Source of the DNA: Candidatus Nitrosopumilus sp.
Lineage (GTDB): Archaea; Thermoproteota; Nitrososphaeria; Nitrososphaerales; Nitrosopumilaceae
Assembly (NCBI GenBank): GCA_013215285.1
Contig: JABSRD010000001.1
Location: 62,001 to 126,000, forward strand
Direction of reading: 5' to 3'
DNA length: 64,000 nt
Part shown: positions 25,461-34,595 of the stretch, piece after piece
Position numbering within the stretch: the first letter of the stretch is position 1
Layout: every line of letters begins with the position of its first letter
Made by a program: the position numbers and the translations under genes
Notes under the pieces: model-generated
Databases searched by the model: none
Told to the model about the DNA's origin: nothing
Seen by the model: only the letters and a program-made list of their open reading frames with translations

Positions 25461-27605
25461 TTATGGATTAACAGAAACATATTCTTTATTTATTTCATAA
25501 ACAAATATACCAATCATGGGTCCATTTTTTGCTTCAATAAAACTTGATGAAGCATAAACAAATTTCAAAGGGTCATCTCCATCAATAGGGTATTTAATTT
25601 CGGGAGTGTAAATGGCAGAAAATCCAGGTACAAAGGTTTCAGATTGTTGTTGAGTTTGAAAATTGTGATATGCCAATATAGTAAAAGGTGTCATTTTGCC
25701 AAGTAATGTTTCATTCCAAAAATAGTCAGTACCACTAATACCATCAGCATGTAGATATTTTTCTAAAGGTTCTTCTGCAATTCTCATGAACCATTGTTTT
25801 TTAGATTCGTCTCCACCACCTCCCAAAATATAAAGTGGTTGTCCTTCATGTTCTACATTTAATTTTTCGCCTGCAAGAAATATAAGCACATAATCAGCAT
25901 CCATTTCTTTTAACATATGCCAGCTTTCATCAGGTGTACTAAGGAAGATTTTTGCAATTTTTTGAATTCGTTCAGTATGAATTGTTGCATTATCAGCTAG
26001 TGTTGCCCTTTCAGACATCGTCGTAATCCAATATCCGTAATCCCACCATGCAGCGATCACAGAATCTTGTGGTGTATTTGATTTCATCCACTCTAAAGAT
26101 TCTTTCCAGTCATTTGTTGCCATAGTAAATACAGTTCCACCATTCAAAATTGTCGGTGGCATATCTATTACAGTGACCCAATTTCCATTAACAGGTACCA
26201 TCAAAGGAATTATGAGTACAATTACAATTCCAATAATGTAAGGAACTTTTAGGAATTTTCCAAATTTTGGAAAACTAGCTATATTTTTGCTCAGAAATTC
26301 TTTTGTTAAGATAGATAACCCTATTGAAGAAAGAATAATTATTGAAATTGAAGCAAATACTTCTAATCTCACAAATGCAGAACTAACATACACTCCTGTT
26401 ATTCCAAGAATTAATACAAATGCAATCATATCAGTTTTTGGAAAATGTTCAATCTTGGATATTTTTTTAGATAAGATAAACCAAATGCCAATTCCAGAAA
26501 AGATCATTAAAACAGAATGAAATAGAAATGATTGTGTAATAGTTGTTGTAGCATGTTCAGATACTGAATCAACTAACGGGTTTATTGTTGTTAAAAAAGG
26601 ATTAATTGCATTTAGATATCTATATGTTGGTAAAGGTAAAAAGTTTGATTCTGCATTTATTACAATTAAAAAGGAACCAACTAAAATTATAGAAATTAAT
26701 AAGATTGATCCATTTCTCATTTTATTTTCTTCTTTACTCATTTTTTGAAGAAAAATACAAGCAATCAAAAATACATTTGGAACAATTAATGCAAGTCCAC
26801 CTAAACCAAATACAAAGTTCAAACCAGGTCTTTCAAACATACTAGTTACTAAGAGAAATGTTACAGTAAACAGTGGAACACTCCAAATTAAAAATTTGTG
26901 ATCCTTTCTAACAAATGGTAAAGCCAAGATAAATAATCCCATAGGAATTATCAAAAATTGAATTCCTCCCCAAGATGCTAATCCAAAACTCATAATTATG
27001 CCTCCAGAAATAATTTTTAAAATTGCAATCTTTTTGTTTTCAGATTTTATTCCACTCAAAAAGAAATATAGTCCTAATAATCCATAAAATATTCCCAATG
27101 GTTCAGATTTGAACCAACCTAATGTTCCTCTCAATATAATGGGTAATGAGACAGAGAAAAATAATGCAGCAAAAAGACCTGCAGTAGTTCCACCCACAAC
27201 TCTAACTAGTGCAAAAATTATGATTACTGTTAATGAACCAATTATTGCAGGAAACAAAATTGTGAAATCATATAATGGCAAATCACCTCCAAAAATTTGA
27301 TAAGTTACAGCTGCTGTGATATGTAACATTACCTGCGAACTTGCAGACACATTCCTTCCTTCGGGATACCAGCTCATGTAATCATGCCATTGAAAATATT
27401 CAGAAAATCCGTTTTCTATAATATATTCAGTAGCTCTAAAATTAAAAAATGGATCAAACTCGTTTAATTCAAATCCATAATCTGCACCTTGAGATCTAAT
27501 TAGAAAAGATATTGAAAATGACAATATCAATACTCCAATCACTAAGAAATGATTTAATTTAAAATCAAAATTCCCAATTGAAAATAACTTAGATTGGGCA
27601 ATCAT
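25461..27605 (-). CDS. aglB: Oligosaccharyltransferase AglB (STT3 family)
   Basis: AglB transfers a lipid-linked glycan onto asparagine of N-x-S/T sequons outside the cell. The 714-residue product has an N-terminal helix, then the first acidic catalytic motif ELNEFDPFFNFRAT near residue 42, about a dozen membrane helices to residue 470, and the hallmark WWDYGYW near residue 515. A soluble C-terminal domain of about 200 residues follows, shorter than in many archaea. It lies convergent with the glycosyltransferase cluster, which suggests the cluster builds its donor. Confidence 0.93.
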   Translation of the reverse strand: MIAQSKLFSIGNFDFKLNHFLVIGVLILSFSISFLIRSQGADYGFELNEFDPFFNFRATEYIIENGFSEYFQWHDYMSWYPEGRNVSASSQVMLHITAAVTYQIFGGDLPLYDFTILFPAIIGSLTVIIIFALVRVVGGTTAGLFAALFFSVSLPIILRGTLGWFKSEPLGIFYGLLGLYFFLSGIKSENKKIAILKIISGGIIMSFGLASWGGIQFLIIPMGLFILALPFVRKDHKFLIWSVPLFTVTFLLVTSMFERPGLNFVFGLGGLALIVPNVFLIACIFLQKMSKEENKMRNGSILLISIILVGSFLIVINAESNFLPLPTYRYLNAINPFLTTINPLVDSVSEHATTTITQSFLFHSVLMIFSGIGIWFILSKKISKIEHFPKTDMIAFVLILGITGVYVSSAFVRLEVFASISIIILSSIGLSILTKEFLSKNIASFPKFGKFLKVPYIIGIVIVLIIPLMVPVNGNWVTVIDMPPTILNGGTVFTMATNDWKESLEWMKSNTPQDSVIAAWWDYGYWITTMSERATLADNATIHTERIQKIAKIFLSTPDESWHMLKEMDADYVLIFLAGEKLNVEHEGQPLYILGGGGDESKKQWFMRIAEEPLEKYLHADGISGTDYFWNETLLGKMTPFTILAYHNFQTQQQSETFVPGFSAIYTPEIKYPIDGDDPLKFVYASSSFIEAKNGPMIGIFVYEINKEYVSVNP

Positions 27606-27673
27606 AAAATTGATGCTAATTTGAGCGGTTATTACTCTTTTGAAAAATGAAGTCTTGTAATTTTAAAATTCTA

Positions 27674-29338
27674 TTACGTTGTAGCTTGTTCTGCATCATG
27701 GAACATCTGACTCTTTGCACAACCAGCAGCAAGTTCATCACCGGCACCACGTCTCATTAGTCCTCTGTAAAGACAATCCTCTAGTTTGATTCCTTCTCTT
27801 TGTTCCCATTCCTCAACAGTTACTGAGAATTTCTTTTGGATTCTATCTCTATACCATTCAGGAATTACATTGAATGCACAGAATGGAACTATTCTAAGGT
27901 CGGGAGTAACATAGTGAATATCACATCTTTGTAATCTTTCCAAATCTTCATTGTATTTGTCTTGAAAATGCATCATACCAAGGAACAATCCCTTGACGTG
28001 CCATGAGCCAATTGATTCAAATGATCTCTTCATGAGTATATTACCAAACATTTTTGCCAAGTCTAGTCCTGCTGGTTGTTTCTTTGAATCAACATAACCT
28101 TTGAGTTTTCTTACAACTTCAAGCATTGTAAAGTACTTGTTTTTACCAGAACGAATCTCTTCTGCTTTATCTTCAAATAATTCTAACATTCCCTGAATAT
28201 CACAGAACTTTGTTAATGGAACGAACTTTTTGGTATCTGCATCCTCAAAGATGTAAGTTCCTGCACCACAAGCAAAGTGAATTGATAATTCGTATTTTGG
28301 TTTACTTGAAAATGCTTCAATTACATTTGTTAGTGGCATACAACTTGGAACTGGGAACCAATCATCAACAGTTACTTCACCATTTGTTTGTTCTTCAATT
28401 CTTTGAATACAATCAGGAACTGTAATTCTATATTTTTCACGTTCTTGTTTTCCCATTCTTCCAGTTAATGATACTGGTTGGAAGTTTACTGCATGAACTA
28501 CATCCATGTTCTTTTGTGCATATCTAATAATTCCACCTAGTTCATGATCATTAATTGATTTAATCACTGTTGGAACAAATACTACACTAGTACCAGTCTT
28601 TCTGCAACTATCAAGTGCATATGGAATTTCCCAGTGGTTTTTAGGATTAGTTCTTGCAGTTACACCGTCAAATGAGAGATACAAGTTGTTACATCCAGCT
28701 AGTCTTACTTCACGTGCTGCCTCTGGATCCATTGCGTGTCTAATACCATTGGTATTCATTTGAACATGGTCAACACCCTCTTCTTTCATAATTTTAATAA
28801 CATCAGCAATATCTGCTCTCAGCATTGGCTCACCACCAGTAATTTGCATAGAGTTTCCTGGAATTGGTCTTTCTGCTCTTAGAGTCTTCATCATTGCTCT
28901 AATTTGAGTATGATCTGGTTCATACATGTAAGCACCTTCTAATCCTTTCTTCACATAGAAGAAACAATACCAACATGTCAAATCACATCTATTAGTTACA
29001 ATCATGTTTGCCAATCCACTGTGAGATAGGTGATTTGAGCACAATCCACAGTTATTTGGACAAGAACACTTGTCAATCATTACATTTGGAGAATGTGCAC
29101 CTTTTCCATCCATCCAGTAAGTACTAAATTTTTTATACATTTGATAAGAGCCAAAGTATAATTCTTCACATTCACCGTGAGTTGGACAAACTTTTGTCAT
29201 GAAAACTTGGTTATCTCTCTCAAAGACTTCAGCATCTAAAATCATGTTACAGTCAGGACAAATACTTTGAGTAAATCTAATGGGAGATTTTTTACCTAAA
29301 TTTTTAGATGATTGATTAGATATCTGAATTAGTGCCAT
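27674..29338 (-). CDS. tes: Radical SAM enzyme, probable tetraether lipid synthase (Tes / GDGT-MAS type)
   Basis: Known Tes enzymes join two archaeol chains by radical C-C coupling to make GDGT membrane lipids. The 554-residue product has the same layout: an N-terminal rubredoxin-like CPDC...CPTHGE, an added cluster motif CSCPNNCGLCSNHLS, the radical SAM motif CDLTCWYC near residue 118, SAM-binding GGEPMLR, and more cysteines at the C-terminus. I use the ATG at 29338 because a TATA box lies about 30 bases upstream. The frame to 29377 begins upstream of that box. The match is from recalled motifs; another radical SAM function (MJ0619-like pterin methylation was an older label) is possible. Confidence 0.75.
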   Translation of the reverse strand: MALIQISNQSSKNLGKKSPIRFTQSICPDCNMILDAEVFERDNQVFMTKVCPTHGECEELYFGSYQMYKKFSTYWMDGKGAHSPNVMIDKCSCPNNCGLCSNHLSHSGLANMIVTNRCDLTCWYCFFYVKKGLEGAYMYEPDHTQIRAMMKTLRAERPIPGNSMQITGGEPMLRADIADVIKIMKEEGVDHVQMNTNGIRHAMDPEAAREVRLAGCNNLYLSFDGVTARTNPKNHWEIPYALDSCRKTGTSVVFVPTVIKSINDHELGGIIRYAQKNMDVVHAVNFQPVSLTGRMGKQEREKYRITVPDCIQRIEEQTNGEVTVDDWFPVPSCMPLTNVIEAFSSKPKYELSIHFACGAGTYIFEDADTKKFVPLTKFCDIQGMLELFEDKAEEIRSGKNKYFTMLEVVRKLKGYVDSKKQPAGLDLAKMFGNILMKRSFESIGSWHVKGLFLGMMHFQDKYNEDLERLQRCDIHYVTPDLRIVPFCAFNVIPEWYRDRIQKKFSVTVEEWEQREGIKLEDCLYRGLMRRGAGDELAAGCAKSQMFHDAEQATT

Positions 29339-29364
29339 TGCTGTATTGAATTTTTTCAAAAATA

Positions 29365-29372
29365 GTATATAA
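29365..29372 (-). promoter_or_regulatory. TATA box of the radical SAM gene
   Basis: On the reverse strand TTATATAC lies about 30 bases before the ATG at 29338. This predicts a leaderless or nearly leaderless mRNA and settles the start choice for the radical SAM gene. Confidence 0.6.
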
Positions 29373-29435
29373 TGCATTTCATACTTGGCCCCGTGTTGAA
29401 TTTAGGAGATAGTCATACGAGAGTTAAATACCAAC

Positions 29436-30221
29436 ATGGATCGATTAGATCGCATGGATATTTCTGATAAAACTAAAAAGGCATTAGAAAAAATTGGGCT
29501 TACAAGTTATGAAATTAGAACATTTTCTGCTTTACTCAAAGTAGGAGAACAAACAGCATCAGATCTTAGCCAAAAATCAGGAGTGCCATATTCAAAAATT
29601 TATGAGGTTTTAGGAACTTTAGAAGAAAAAGAATGGATTGGATCAGATGATTCAAGACCAACAAAATATTTTGCTCAATCACCATCAACAGGATTAGAAA
29701 CTACAAAACAGAAAATGGAAAGTGAGTTTTCAAAAAATCAAAGCGTGATTCTAAATGAACTTGTTCCATTATATGAAAAAAGTGGAACAAGCGAAAAACC
29801 TGACATTTGGGTAATTACAGGAGGAGTTAACATTGCTACAAAAATTTTAGAAATGGTAGATACATGTCGAAATGAAGTAATGATTGCATTACCAGAAGCT
29901 GGAGAAGATTTAGTTAAACAAGCATTACCAAAATTAAGATCACTTCATGACAAAGGAGTAGACATTACAATACTTGCTTCAGATACAATGGATAAAGAAT
30001 CAATTAAATCAATCAAAAGAGTTGCAACAGTAAAAATCAAGAAAGGATTATTTGGTGGAGGCATAATATCTGATAAAAAATACGTAGTAATTCTATTAGG
30101 CCCAGAAATAGCAGGTGAGAGTTCTTCAGATGTAGTTGCAATTTGGGCAGATCATGCAGGATTGGCAGGATTTGCACGTCAATACTTTGAATATTTATTA
30201 AAAGATTCAAAGAAGGTGTAA
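29436..30221 (+). CDS. TrmB-family transcriptional regulator
   Basis: The 261-residue protein has an N-terminal winged helix of TrmB type: IGLTSYEIRTFSALLKVGEQTASDLSQKSGVPYSKIYEVLGTLE split over residues 19-62. A C-terminal effector-like domain follows (MIALPEAGEDLVKQALPKLRSL, VDITILAS). TrmB proteins usually sense sugars or metabolites. It is divergent from the radical SAM gene with about 97 bases between the starts and is followed after two bases by a DtxR-type regulator. It may control the lipid enzyme, which is inference from position. Confidence 0.85.
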   Translation: MDRLDRMDISDKTKKALEKIGLTSYEIRTFSALLKVGEQTASDLSQKSGVPYSKIYEVLGTLEEKEWIGSDDSRPTKYFAQSPSTGLETTKQKMESEFSKNQSVILNELVPLYEKSGTSEKPDIWVITGGVNIATKILEMVDTCRNEVMIALPEAGEDLVKQALPKLRSLHDKGVDITILASDTMDKESIKSIKRVATVKIKKGLFGGGIISDKKYVVILLGPEIAGESSSDVVAIWADHAGLAGFARQYFEYLLKDSKKV

Positions 30222-30223
30222 GA

Positions 30224-30676
30224 ATGGACATACTAGACGATGATGAAGTTCTATTTGTAGGAACTGCAGATGCAGAACATATTGAGATGTATCTAAAAGC
30301 AATTTGGCATTTAAAAGAAAGAGGAGAAGCTGTGAAGATTAGTACTATTGCAAAAATGCTCAATGTAAGACAACCAAGTGTTGTTCAAATGCTCAAAAAA
30401 TTAAATGGTAAAAATTTGGTTAATTATAACAAAGCAGGAGTAAAACTCACAGAAGATGGTCAAAAAATTGGTTCAAGTATGATGAGAAATAGTAGATTGT
30501 TAGAAGTTCTTATGGAGAGTGCACTCAAAGTAAAAATAGATGAGGAAATGGTTTGTGGAATTGAACATCATATGAACAAACAATTTACAGATGCTTTATG
30601 TACAATGTTAAAACATCCAAGAAAATGTCCACATGATCATGAAATTCCATTAGGTGAATGTTGTGAATCATCTTAA
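30224..30676 (+). CDS. DtxR/MntR-family metal-dependent regulator
   Basis: The 150-residue protein has the family's N-terminal HTH (EMYLKAIWHLKERGEAVKIS, ISTIAKMLNVRQPSVVQMLK) and a dimerisation helix pair with metal ligands: EEMVCGIEHHM near residue 108 and CPHDHEIPLGECC at the C-terminus. It has no SH3-like third domain, as in MntR. It probably represses metal uptake genes when bound to Fe or Mn. It is co-transcribed with the TrmB gene. Confidence 0.87.
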   Translation: MDILDDDEVLFVGTADAEHIEMYLKAIWHLKERGEAVKISTIAKMLNVRQPSVVQMLKKLNGKNLVNYNKAGVKLTEDGQKIGSSMMRNSRLLEVLMESALKVKIDEEMVCGIEHHMNKQFTDALCTMLKHPRKCPHDHEIPLGECCESS

Positions 30677-30724
30677 ATGAAATAATAACCTAAAAGATAT
30701 ATCATCATAGAAATTACATTAATC

Positions 30725-30889
30725 ATGACATGTTTTTGTGGATGTGAAACTTATGAAAAAAATGAAGATGGGTTCAAAGTAGCATGTGTAAAATGTGGGC
30801 ATGGATTTCAAAATCATGATAATGAGTGGAGAGAGTCTGCAAGAAAGAATGAATCACAAAGTCAAAAACGTGAAGTAGACTTTGGATAA
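30725..30889 (+). CDS. Small zinc-ribbon-like protein (54 aa)
   Basis: An ATG at 30725 opens a 54-residue frame: MTCFCGCETY then VACVKCGHGF, followed by a charged tail. The pairs CGC and CVKC, with nearby histidines, could bind one zinc. It ends one base before the stop of the convergent yjbQ-type gene, and an AT-rich promoter-like stretch precedes it. Function is unknown. It may be an RNA- or DNA-binding mini-protein. Confidence 0.6.
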   Translation: MTCFCGCETYEKNEDGFKVACVKCGHGFQNHDNEWRESARKNESQSQKREVDFG

Positions 30890-31309
30890 CTATTCACCAA
30901 TTATTTTAACTAAAACTCTTTTTGGTCTTTTTCCATCAAATTCCCCATAGAAAATTTGTTCCCATGGACCAAAATCTAATTCACCTTTAGTAATTGCAAC
31001 CACTACTTCACGTCCCATAATTTGTCGTTTAAGATGGGCATCTGCGTTATCCTCACCAGTTTTGTTGTGATCATACTGATCAATTGGTTCATGCGGTGCC
31101 AATCCTTCTAACCATTTATCATAATCATGATGCAAACCACTTTCATTATCATTAATGAATACACTAGCAGTGATATGCATTGCATTCACAAGACAAAGTC
31201 CTTCTTGGATTTGGCTTTTTGTAACTAGTTTTCTAATATTAGGAGTAATATTGACAAAAGCTCTTCGTGTTTTAACATTAAATGTAAGATATTCAGTTAA
31301 TGATTTCAT
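30890..31309 (-). CDS. YjbQ/UPF0047 family protein
   Basis: The 139-residue product matches the YjbQ family in length and motifs: [34 protein letters not shown], and [21 protein letters not shown] followed by [13 protein letters not shown]. Conserved histidines cluster at one end of the trimeric fold. Some members show weak thiamin-phosphate synthase activity in complementation assays, but the true role is not settled. Confidence 0.88.
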   Translation of the reverse strand: MKSLTEYLTFNVKTRRAFVNITPNIRKLVTKSQIQEGLCLVNAMHITASVFINDNESGLHHDYDKWLEGLAPHEPIDQYDHNKTGEDNADAHLKRQIMGREVVVAITKGELDFGPWEQIFYGEFDGKRPKRVLVKIIGE

Positions 31310-31344
31310 ATTTTTTTAAAACAAATCATGCATTAAAATCCTAA

Positions 31345-31402
31345 GGCAGGCTCAGAACTCAAGATCCTCATCATCAATCAAAGGGATATGATCATCACTG
31401 CC
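31345..31402 (-). ncRNA. Probable C/D box sRNA (2'-O-methylation guide)
   Basis: The reverse strand has box C GTGATGA at 31398-31392, a D'-like TTGA, a C'-like TGATGA and box D CTGA at 31355-31352. The ends GGCAG and CTGCC pair as a short closing stem. Each spacer is about 12 bases, the usual guide length in archaea: TCATATCCCTTT and GGATCTTGAGTT. It lies in an otherwise empty 170-base gap between two divergent genes. I did not identify the rRNA or tRNA targets. Confidence 0.5.
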
Positions 31403-31480
31403 CGCAATCCATGTTTTAGATAGATTCCTATTGAGTCTTTCAAAAAGCTTGATAAATGGCAAAGAGTTCAATCATTCAAA

Positions 31481-31897
31481 ATGGTTACAATTGATACACC
31501 AGCTTCAGTGGAAAGCTTTAGAAGATTCGTAATTTCAAGTACATGCAAATCTTATGCACCAAGAAGTTATTTGGAGGATTTTGAAGTATTTGCAGAAAGA
31601 GAAGAGGATTTGGGATCAATTTACGTAGAAGCAGCAGATAAAGTAACTTTGAAAAAAATTAGGGATATAACATTTGTAAATGCAAGAGATATTCTTGGTG
31701 TGATTTATAATTCAAAAAGTGGAAATACATCCCTAAAATGGCGTCAGCTAAGGAGAAACAATGGTAAAGTTACAGGAGAAGCTTCTGCAAATTCTCTTAC
31801 AAATCTGGCAGAATCAGGTGTTTTAACTTTAGATTGGGTTGAAAACTATCTAAAGAAAAAAGCTGAAGAAACAAGGACCAATGAAGTTACAAGCTAA
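31481..31897 (+). CDS. Uncharacterised protein upstream of pelota
   Basis: The 138-residue soluble protein begins VTIDTPASVESFRRFVISSTC and contains a segment rich in basic residues (LKWRQLRRNNGKVTG) suggesting nucleic-acid binding. It has no membrane segment, signal peptide or recognised catalytic motif. It lies 32 bases before pelA on the same strand, so a translation or RNA role is possible by context only. Confidence 0.6.
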   Translation: MVTIDTPASVESFRRFVISSTCKSYAPRSYLEDFEVFAEREEDLGSIYVEAADKVTLKKIRDITFVNARDILGVIYNSKSGNTSLKWRQLRRNNGKVTGEASANSLTNLAESGVLTLDWVENYLKKKAEETRTNEVTS

Positions 31898-31929
31898 ACT
31901 CTTTTGTTTTTGTATACTAGAACAATATC

Positions 31930-32979
31930 ATGATAACAAAAATTATTGATGAAAGTTCAATTTCTGTTATAGCAGAAGATTCAGATGATCTATTAAATCT
32001 GCGTCGTATAATTAAAAAAAATGATAAAGTGATTGGAGATACGACTAGAGTTCTAAAACAAGATAAAGATTATGCAAGACCAGATAAAGGAGAAAGAATC
32101 AGAGTTAGAATTTCACTAATCGTAGAAAAAATTTCACTCGATGATGTTCTAGATAGATTAAGAGTTGGCGGAACAATTTCTGAATCAAGTAATGAATCAG
32201 TATCACACGGTTCACATCATTCATTTATTTTAAAAATTAATGATGGAATAACTATTTCAAAGAAAAAATGGTCATCGATTGAAAAAAATCTTTTAGAATC
32301 AAATAACAATCAGGTTGGTTTTGTTCTCATAGCAATTGATACTGGAGATTGTGGAATTGCAAGATTAAGAGGAACACATCTAGAATTTATGCCAAATATC
32401 TATTCAGGTTCAGGTGGAAAAAGATACAAAACTAATTTTAATATTGAAAAATTCTTTGAGCAAGTACAACAAGCAATGTCAACTGTGCTTAAAGAAGGAG
32501 ATTTAATAGTAATTTTTGGTCCAGGTGAAACAAAAAAAAGATTTTCAAATTTTATTCAAAAATCACAAAATTTTCAAAAATTCAATATTCAAATTGTTGA
32601 AGGAATTGATTCTGGTGGAGAGGATGGGATTTACATATTTACAAAATCTCAGGCTATGAAAGAAATAATGTCAGATAGTAATCTAGCCAAAGCATCATCA
32701 ATAATTGATGAAGTAATGGTTCTTGCAAACAAAAAGAGTAGAAAATTTACTATGGGTTTTGATGAAACCTTTAATGCAAATCAAATAGGAGCTGTTGAAT
32801 CACTTGTATTTTCAGATAAAGCAATTCAAGATGATGAACAAAAAATGATAGATTTTCTTAATGATGTTGAAAGTAAGGGGGTAAAAATTTACAGTGTAGA
32901 TTCATCCACAGATATTGGTCTAAGAGTTACAGGTTTAGGTGGAATAATTTCGCTATTACGATATGCAATAGAAACCTAA
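31930..32979 (+). CDS. pelA: Pelota / Dom34 ribosome-rescue factor
   Basis: Pelota, with aEF1A in archaea, recognises stalled ribosomes and triggers subunit splitting by ABCE1. The 349-residue product has the three eRF1-like domains: the N-terminal Sm-like domain (KKNDKVIGDTTRVLKQ), the middle domain (VGFVLIAIDTGDCGIARLRG, lacking the GGQ of true release factors), and the C-terminal domain (KGVKIYSVDSSTDIGLRVTG). The length is normal. The tail overlaps convergent cutA by four bases. Confidence 0.94.
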   Translation: MITKIIDESSISVIAEDSDDLLNLRRIIKKNDKVIGDTTRVLKQDKDYARPDKGERIRVRISLIVEKISLDDVLDRLRVGGTISESSNESVSHGSHHSFILKINDGITISKKKWSSIEKNLLESNNNQVGFVLIAIDTGDCGIARLRGTHLEFMPNIYSGSGGKRYKTNFNIEKFFEQVQQAMSTVLKEGDLIVIFGPGETKKRFSNFIQKSQNFQKFNIQIVEGIDSGGEDGIYIFTKSQAMKEIMSDSNLAKASSIIDEVMVLANKKSRKFTMGFDETFNANQIGAVESLVFSDKAIQDDEQKMIDFLNDVESKGVKIYSVDSSTDIGLRVTGLGGIISLLRYAIET

Positions 32980-33287
32980 TTTGTAGAATCTATCAACCAT
33001 TTTAGATATGATTTGTTAATTGATGAAACATCAATTTCTGCAATTTCAGGAACATCATATGGATGAGTTTCTTTGATTTTCTGTTTTAGTAGTTTTTTAT
33101 TTTTTGGTATGGTTTTGAAGATTGCTAAATACTCAGATGAGTTTTCTATTTTACCATTCCAAGAGTAAATTGAAGAAATTTTTAAAATATTAACACAAGC
33201 TACGGTCTTATTTTTTACAAATTCTTTTGCAATTTTTGAAATTGATTTTTTATCAGGATATGTAGAAATAATTATCACAGGTTTCAT
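32976..33287 (-). CDS. cutA: CutA-like divalent-cation tolerance protein
   Basis: A 103-residue trimeric CutA-fold protein, with the typical IISTYPDKKSISKIAKEFV start, VACVNILKISSIYSWNGKI and the C-terminal THPYDVPEIAEIDVSS signature. CutA was linked to copper tolerance in bacteria, but its molecular role is unclear. It is transcribed toward pelA. Confidence 0.93.
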   Translation of the reverse strand: MKPVIIISTYPDKKSISKIAKEFVKNKTVACVNILKISSIYSWNGKIENSSEYLAIFKTIPKNKKLLKQKIKETHPYDVPEIAEIDVSSINKSYLKWLIDSTN

Positions 33288-33330
33288 AGTAACCGATAAA
33301 TGTCCGTACCTTAAAAAATTAACAATTAGT

Positions 33331-34551
33331 TTGGAACTTGATTTTATTACTCAAAATGCAATAATCTATGTCTTAATGGCTTGGGTAATCATTATTGTAG
33401 TTGCTAAAGCCCTAAAGTTGGAAAAATATGGTTTTGAGTTAAAGGCATACAGCCTTGTATACAAGAATAGAAGTGTTAATGATGTTTTAATCAAAATTCT
33501 GGGAAGAACAAAAAGGGGTATCAAAGTTTTTGCCAATGTAAGTGTAATTGCAGGTTTTCTTATGATGGGATATGCATTTTACTTTTTGTTAAATAATGTT
33601 TCAAACTATTTTGTTGCTCCAGATGGATTTTCAGAATTAACACTACTTATCCCAGGAGTTACATTAACTTCAGCGCCAGCTATTACATACTTTTTACTTT
33701 CAATTCCAATTGTACTAGTTATGCATGAAGGGGCACATGGTATAGTAGCTGCATTAGAAAAAATAAAAATCAAGACAGGTGGATTTGCAATATTCATTGC
33801 ATTATTTGCAGGATTTGTAGAACCAGATGAGGAAGATTTTGATAAAGCCAAAAAGATTTCAAAATTAAGAGTAATTGGAGCAGGGGCTACATCAAATGTA
33901 TTGTTTGCAATTGTTTTAGGTGCAATTATGTTAACAAATCCGATTTTTGGAATGGTTTTAGAAAGCATTCCACTATTTGGTGAAGTTATCTTAAACATAT
34001 TTTATGAATTATCACAAGGGGTTTTGATACTTTCAATTATAGAAAATTCAGGAGCTGAACAAGCAGGATTACTTGCTAATGATATTATTACTTCAATTAA
34101 CGATGTACCGATTAATGGTCCAGCTGATTTCCCTATCTTAAATCCTGGAGAAATGGCAAGTGTAACTGTACTTAGAGATGGTCAAGCATTGGAATTTGGA
34201 TTAGAAGTAATGTCATCACCAGATGATCCTGAAAGAGGTTTAATAGGAATAATGAGAGATAACTCAATTCCATACAACCCTGTAATGAATTTCATCGACT
34301 GGTCAAATGTGGATTTCAACATTTCAATGTTCTTGTTATGGCTCTGGATGATTTCATTTTTCATAGGAATAATCAACATGCTTCCTTTACCAATTTTAGA
34401 TGGAGGAAAATTCATTCACATAATAATTGATAAAAGAATTTCAGACAAATCAGTGAATATTGTAATGTGGATAATTTACGGATTTACCTTTGCATTATTT
34501 GCTTTGAATATTGCTTTATCATACATTAAATCTGGATGGTTTACAATCTAG
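33331..34551 (+). CDS. Site-2 protease family zinc metalloprotease (M50) with PDZ domain
   Basis: A 406-residue membrane protease. The zinc motif HEGAH (HExxH type) lies near residue 132 inside a membrane segment, and the third ligand motif LPLPILDGGKFIH is near residue 352. A PDZ-like domain sits between them (AEQAGLLANDIITSINDVPI). About six membrane helices are seen. Such enzymes cut regulators within the membrane. The start is a TTG at 33331. The substrate is unknown. Confidence 0.88.
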   Translation: MELDFITQNAIIYVLMAWVIIIVVAKALKLEKYGFELKAYSLVYKNRSVNDVLIKILGRTKRGIKVFANVSVIAGFLMMGYAFYFLLNNVSNYFVAPDGFSELTLLIPGVTLTSAPAITYFLLSIPIVLVMHEGAHGIVAALEKIKIKTGGFAIFIALFAGFVEPDEEDFDKAKKISKLRVIGAGATSNVLFAIVLGAIMLTNPIFGMVLESIPLFGEVILNIFYELSQGVLILSIIENSGAEQAGLLANDIITSINDVPINGPADFPILNPGEMASVTVLRDGQALEFGLEVMSSPDDPERGLIGIMRDNSIPYNPVMNFIDWSNVDFNISMFLLWLWMISFFIGIINMLPLPILDGGKFIHIIIDKRISDKSVNIVMWIIYGFTFALFALNIALSYIKSGWFTI

Positions 34552-34595
34552 AAAATACCTAAAGAATCATTAATGAAAAAAAGATACATAAATTT

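Noticed and set aside
12053-27605. The glycan cluster as a mobile genomic island
   Set aside because: No integrase, transposase, flanking tRNA repeat or terminal repeat was seen.
29339-29377. Longer N-terminus for the radical SAM gene
   Set aside because: The upstream start would precede the TATA box, and the added residues have no family match.
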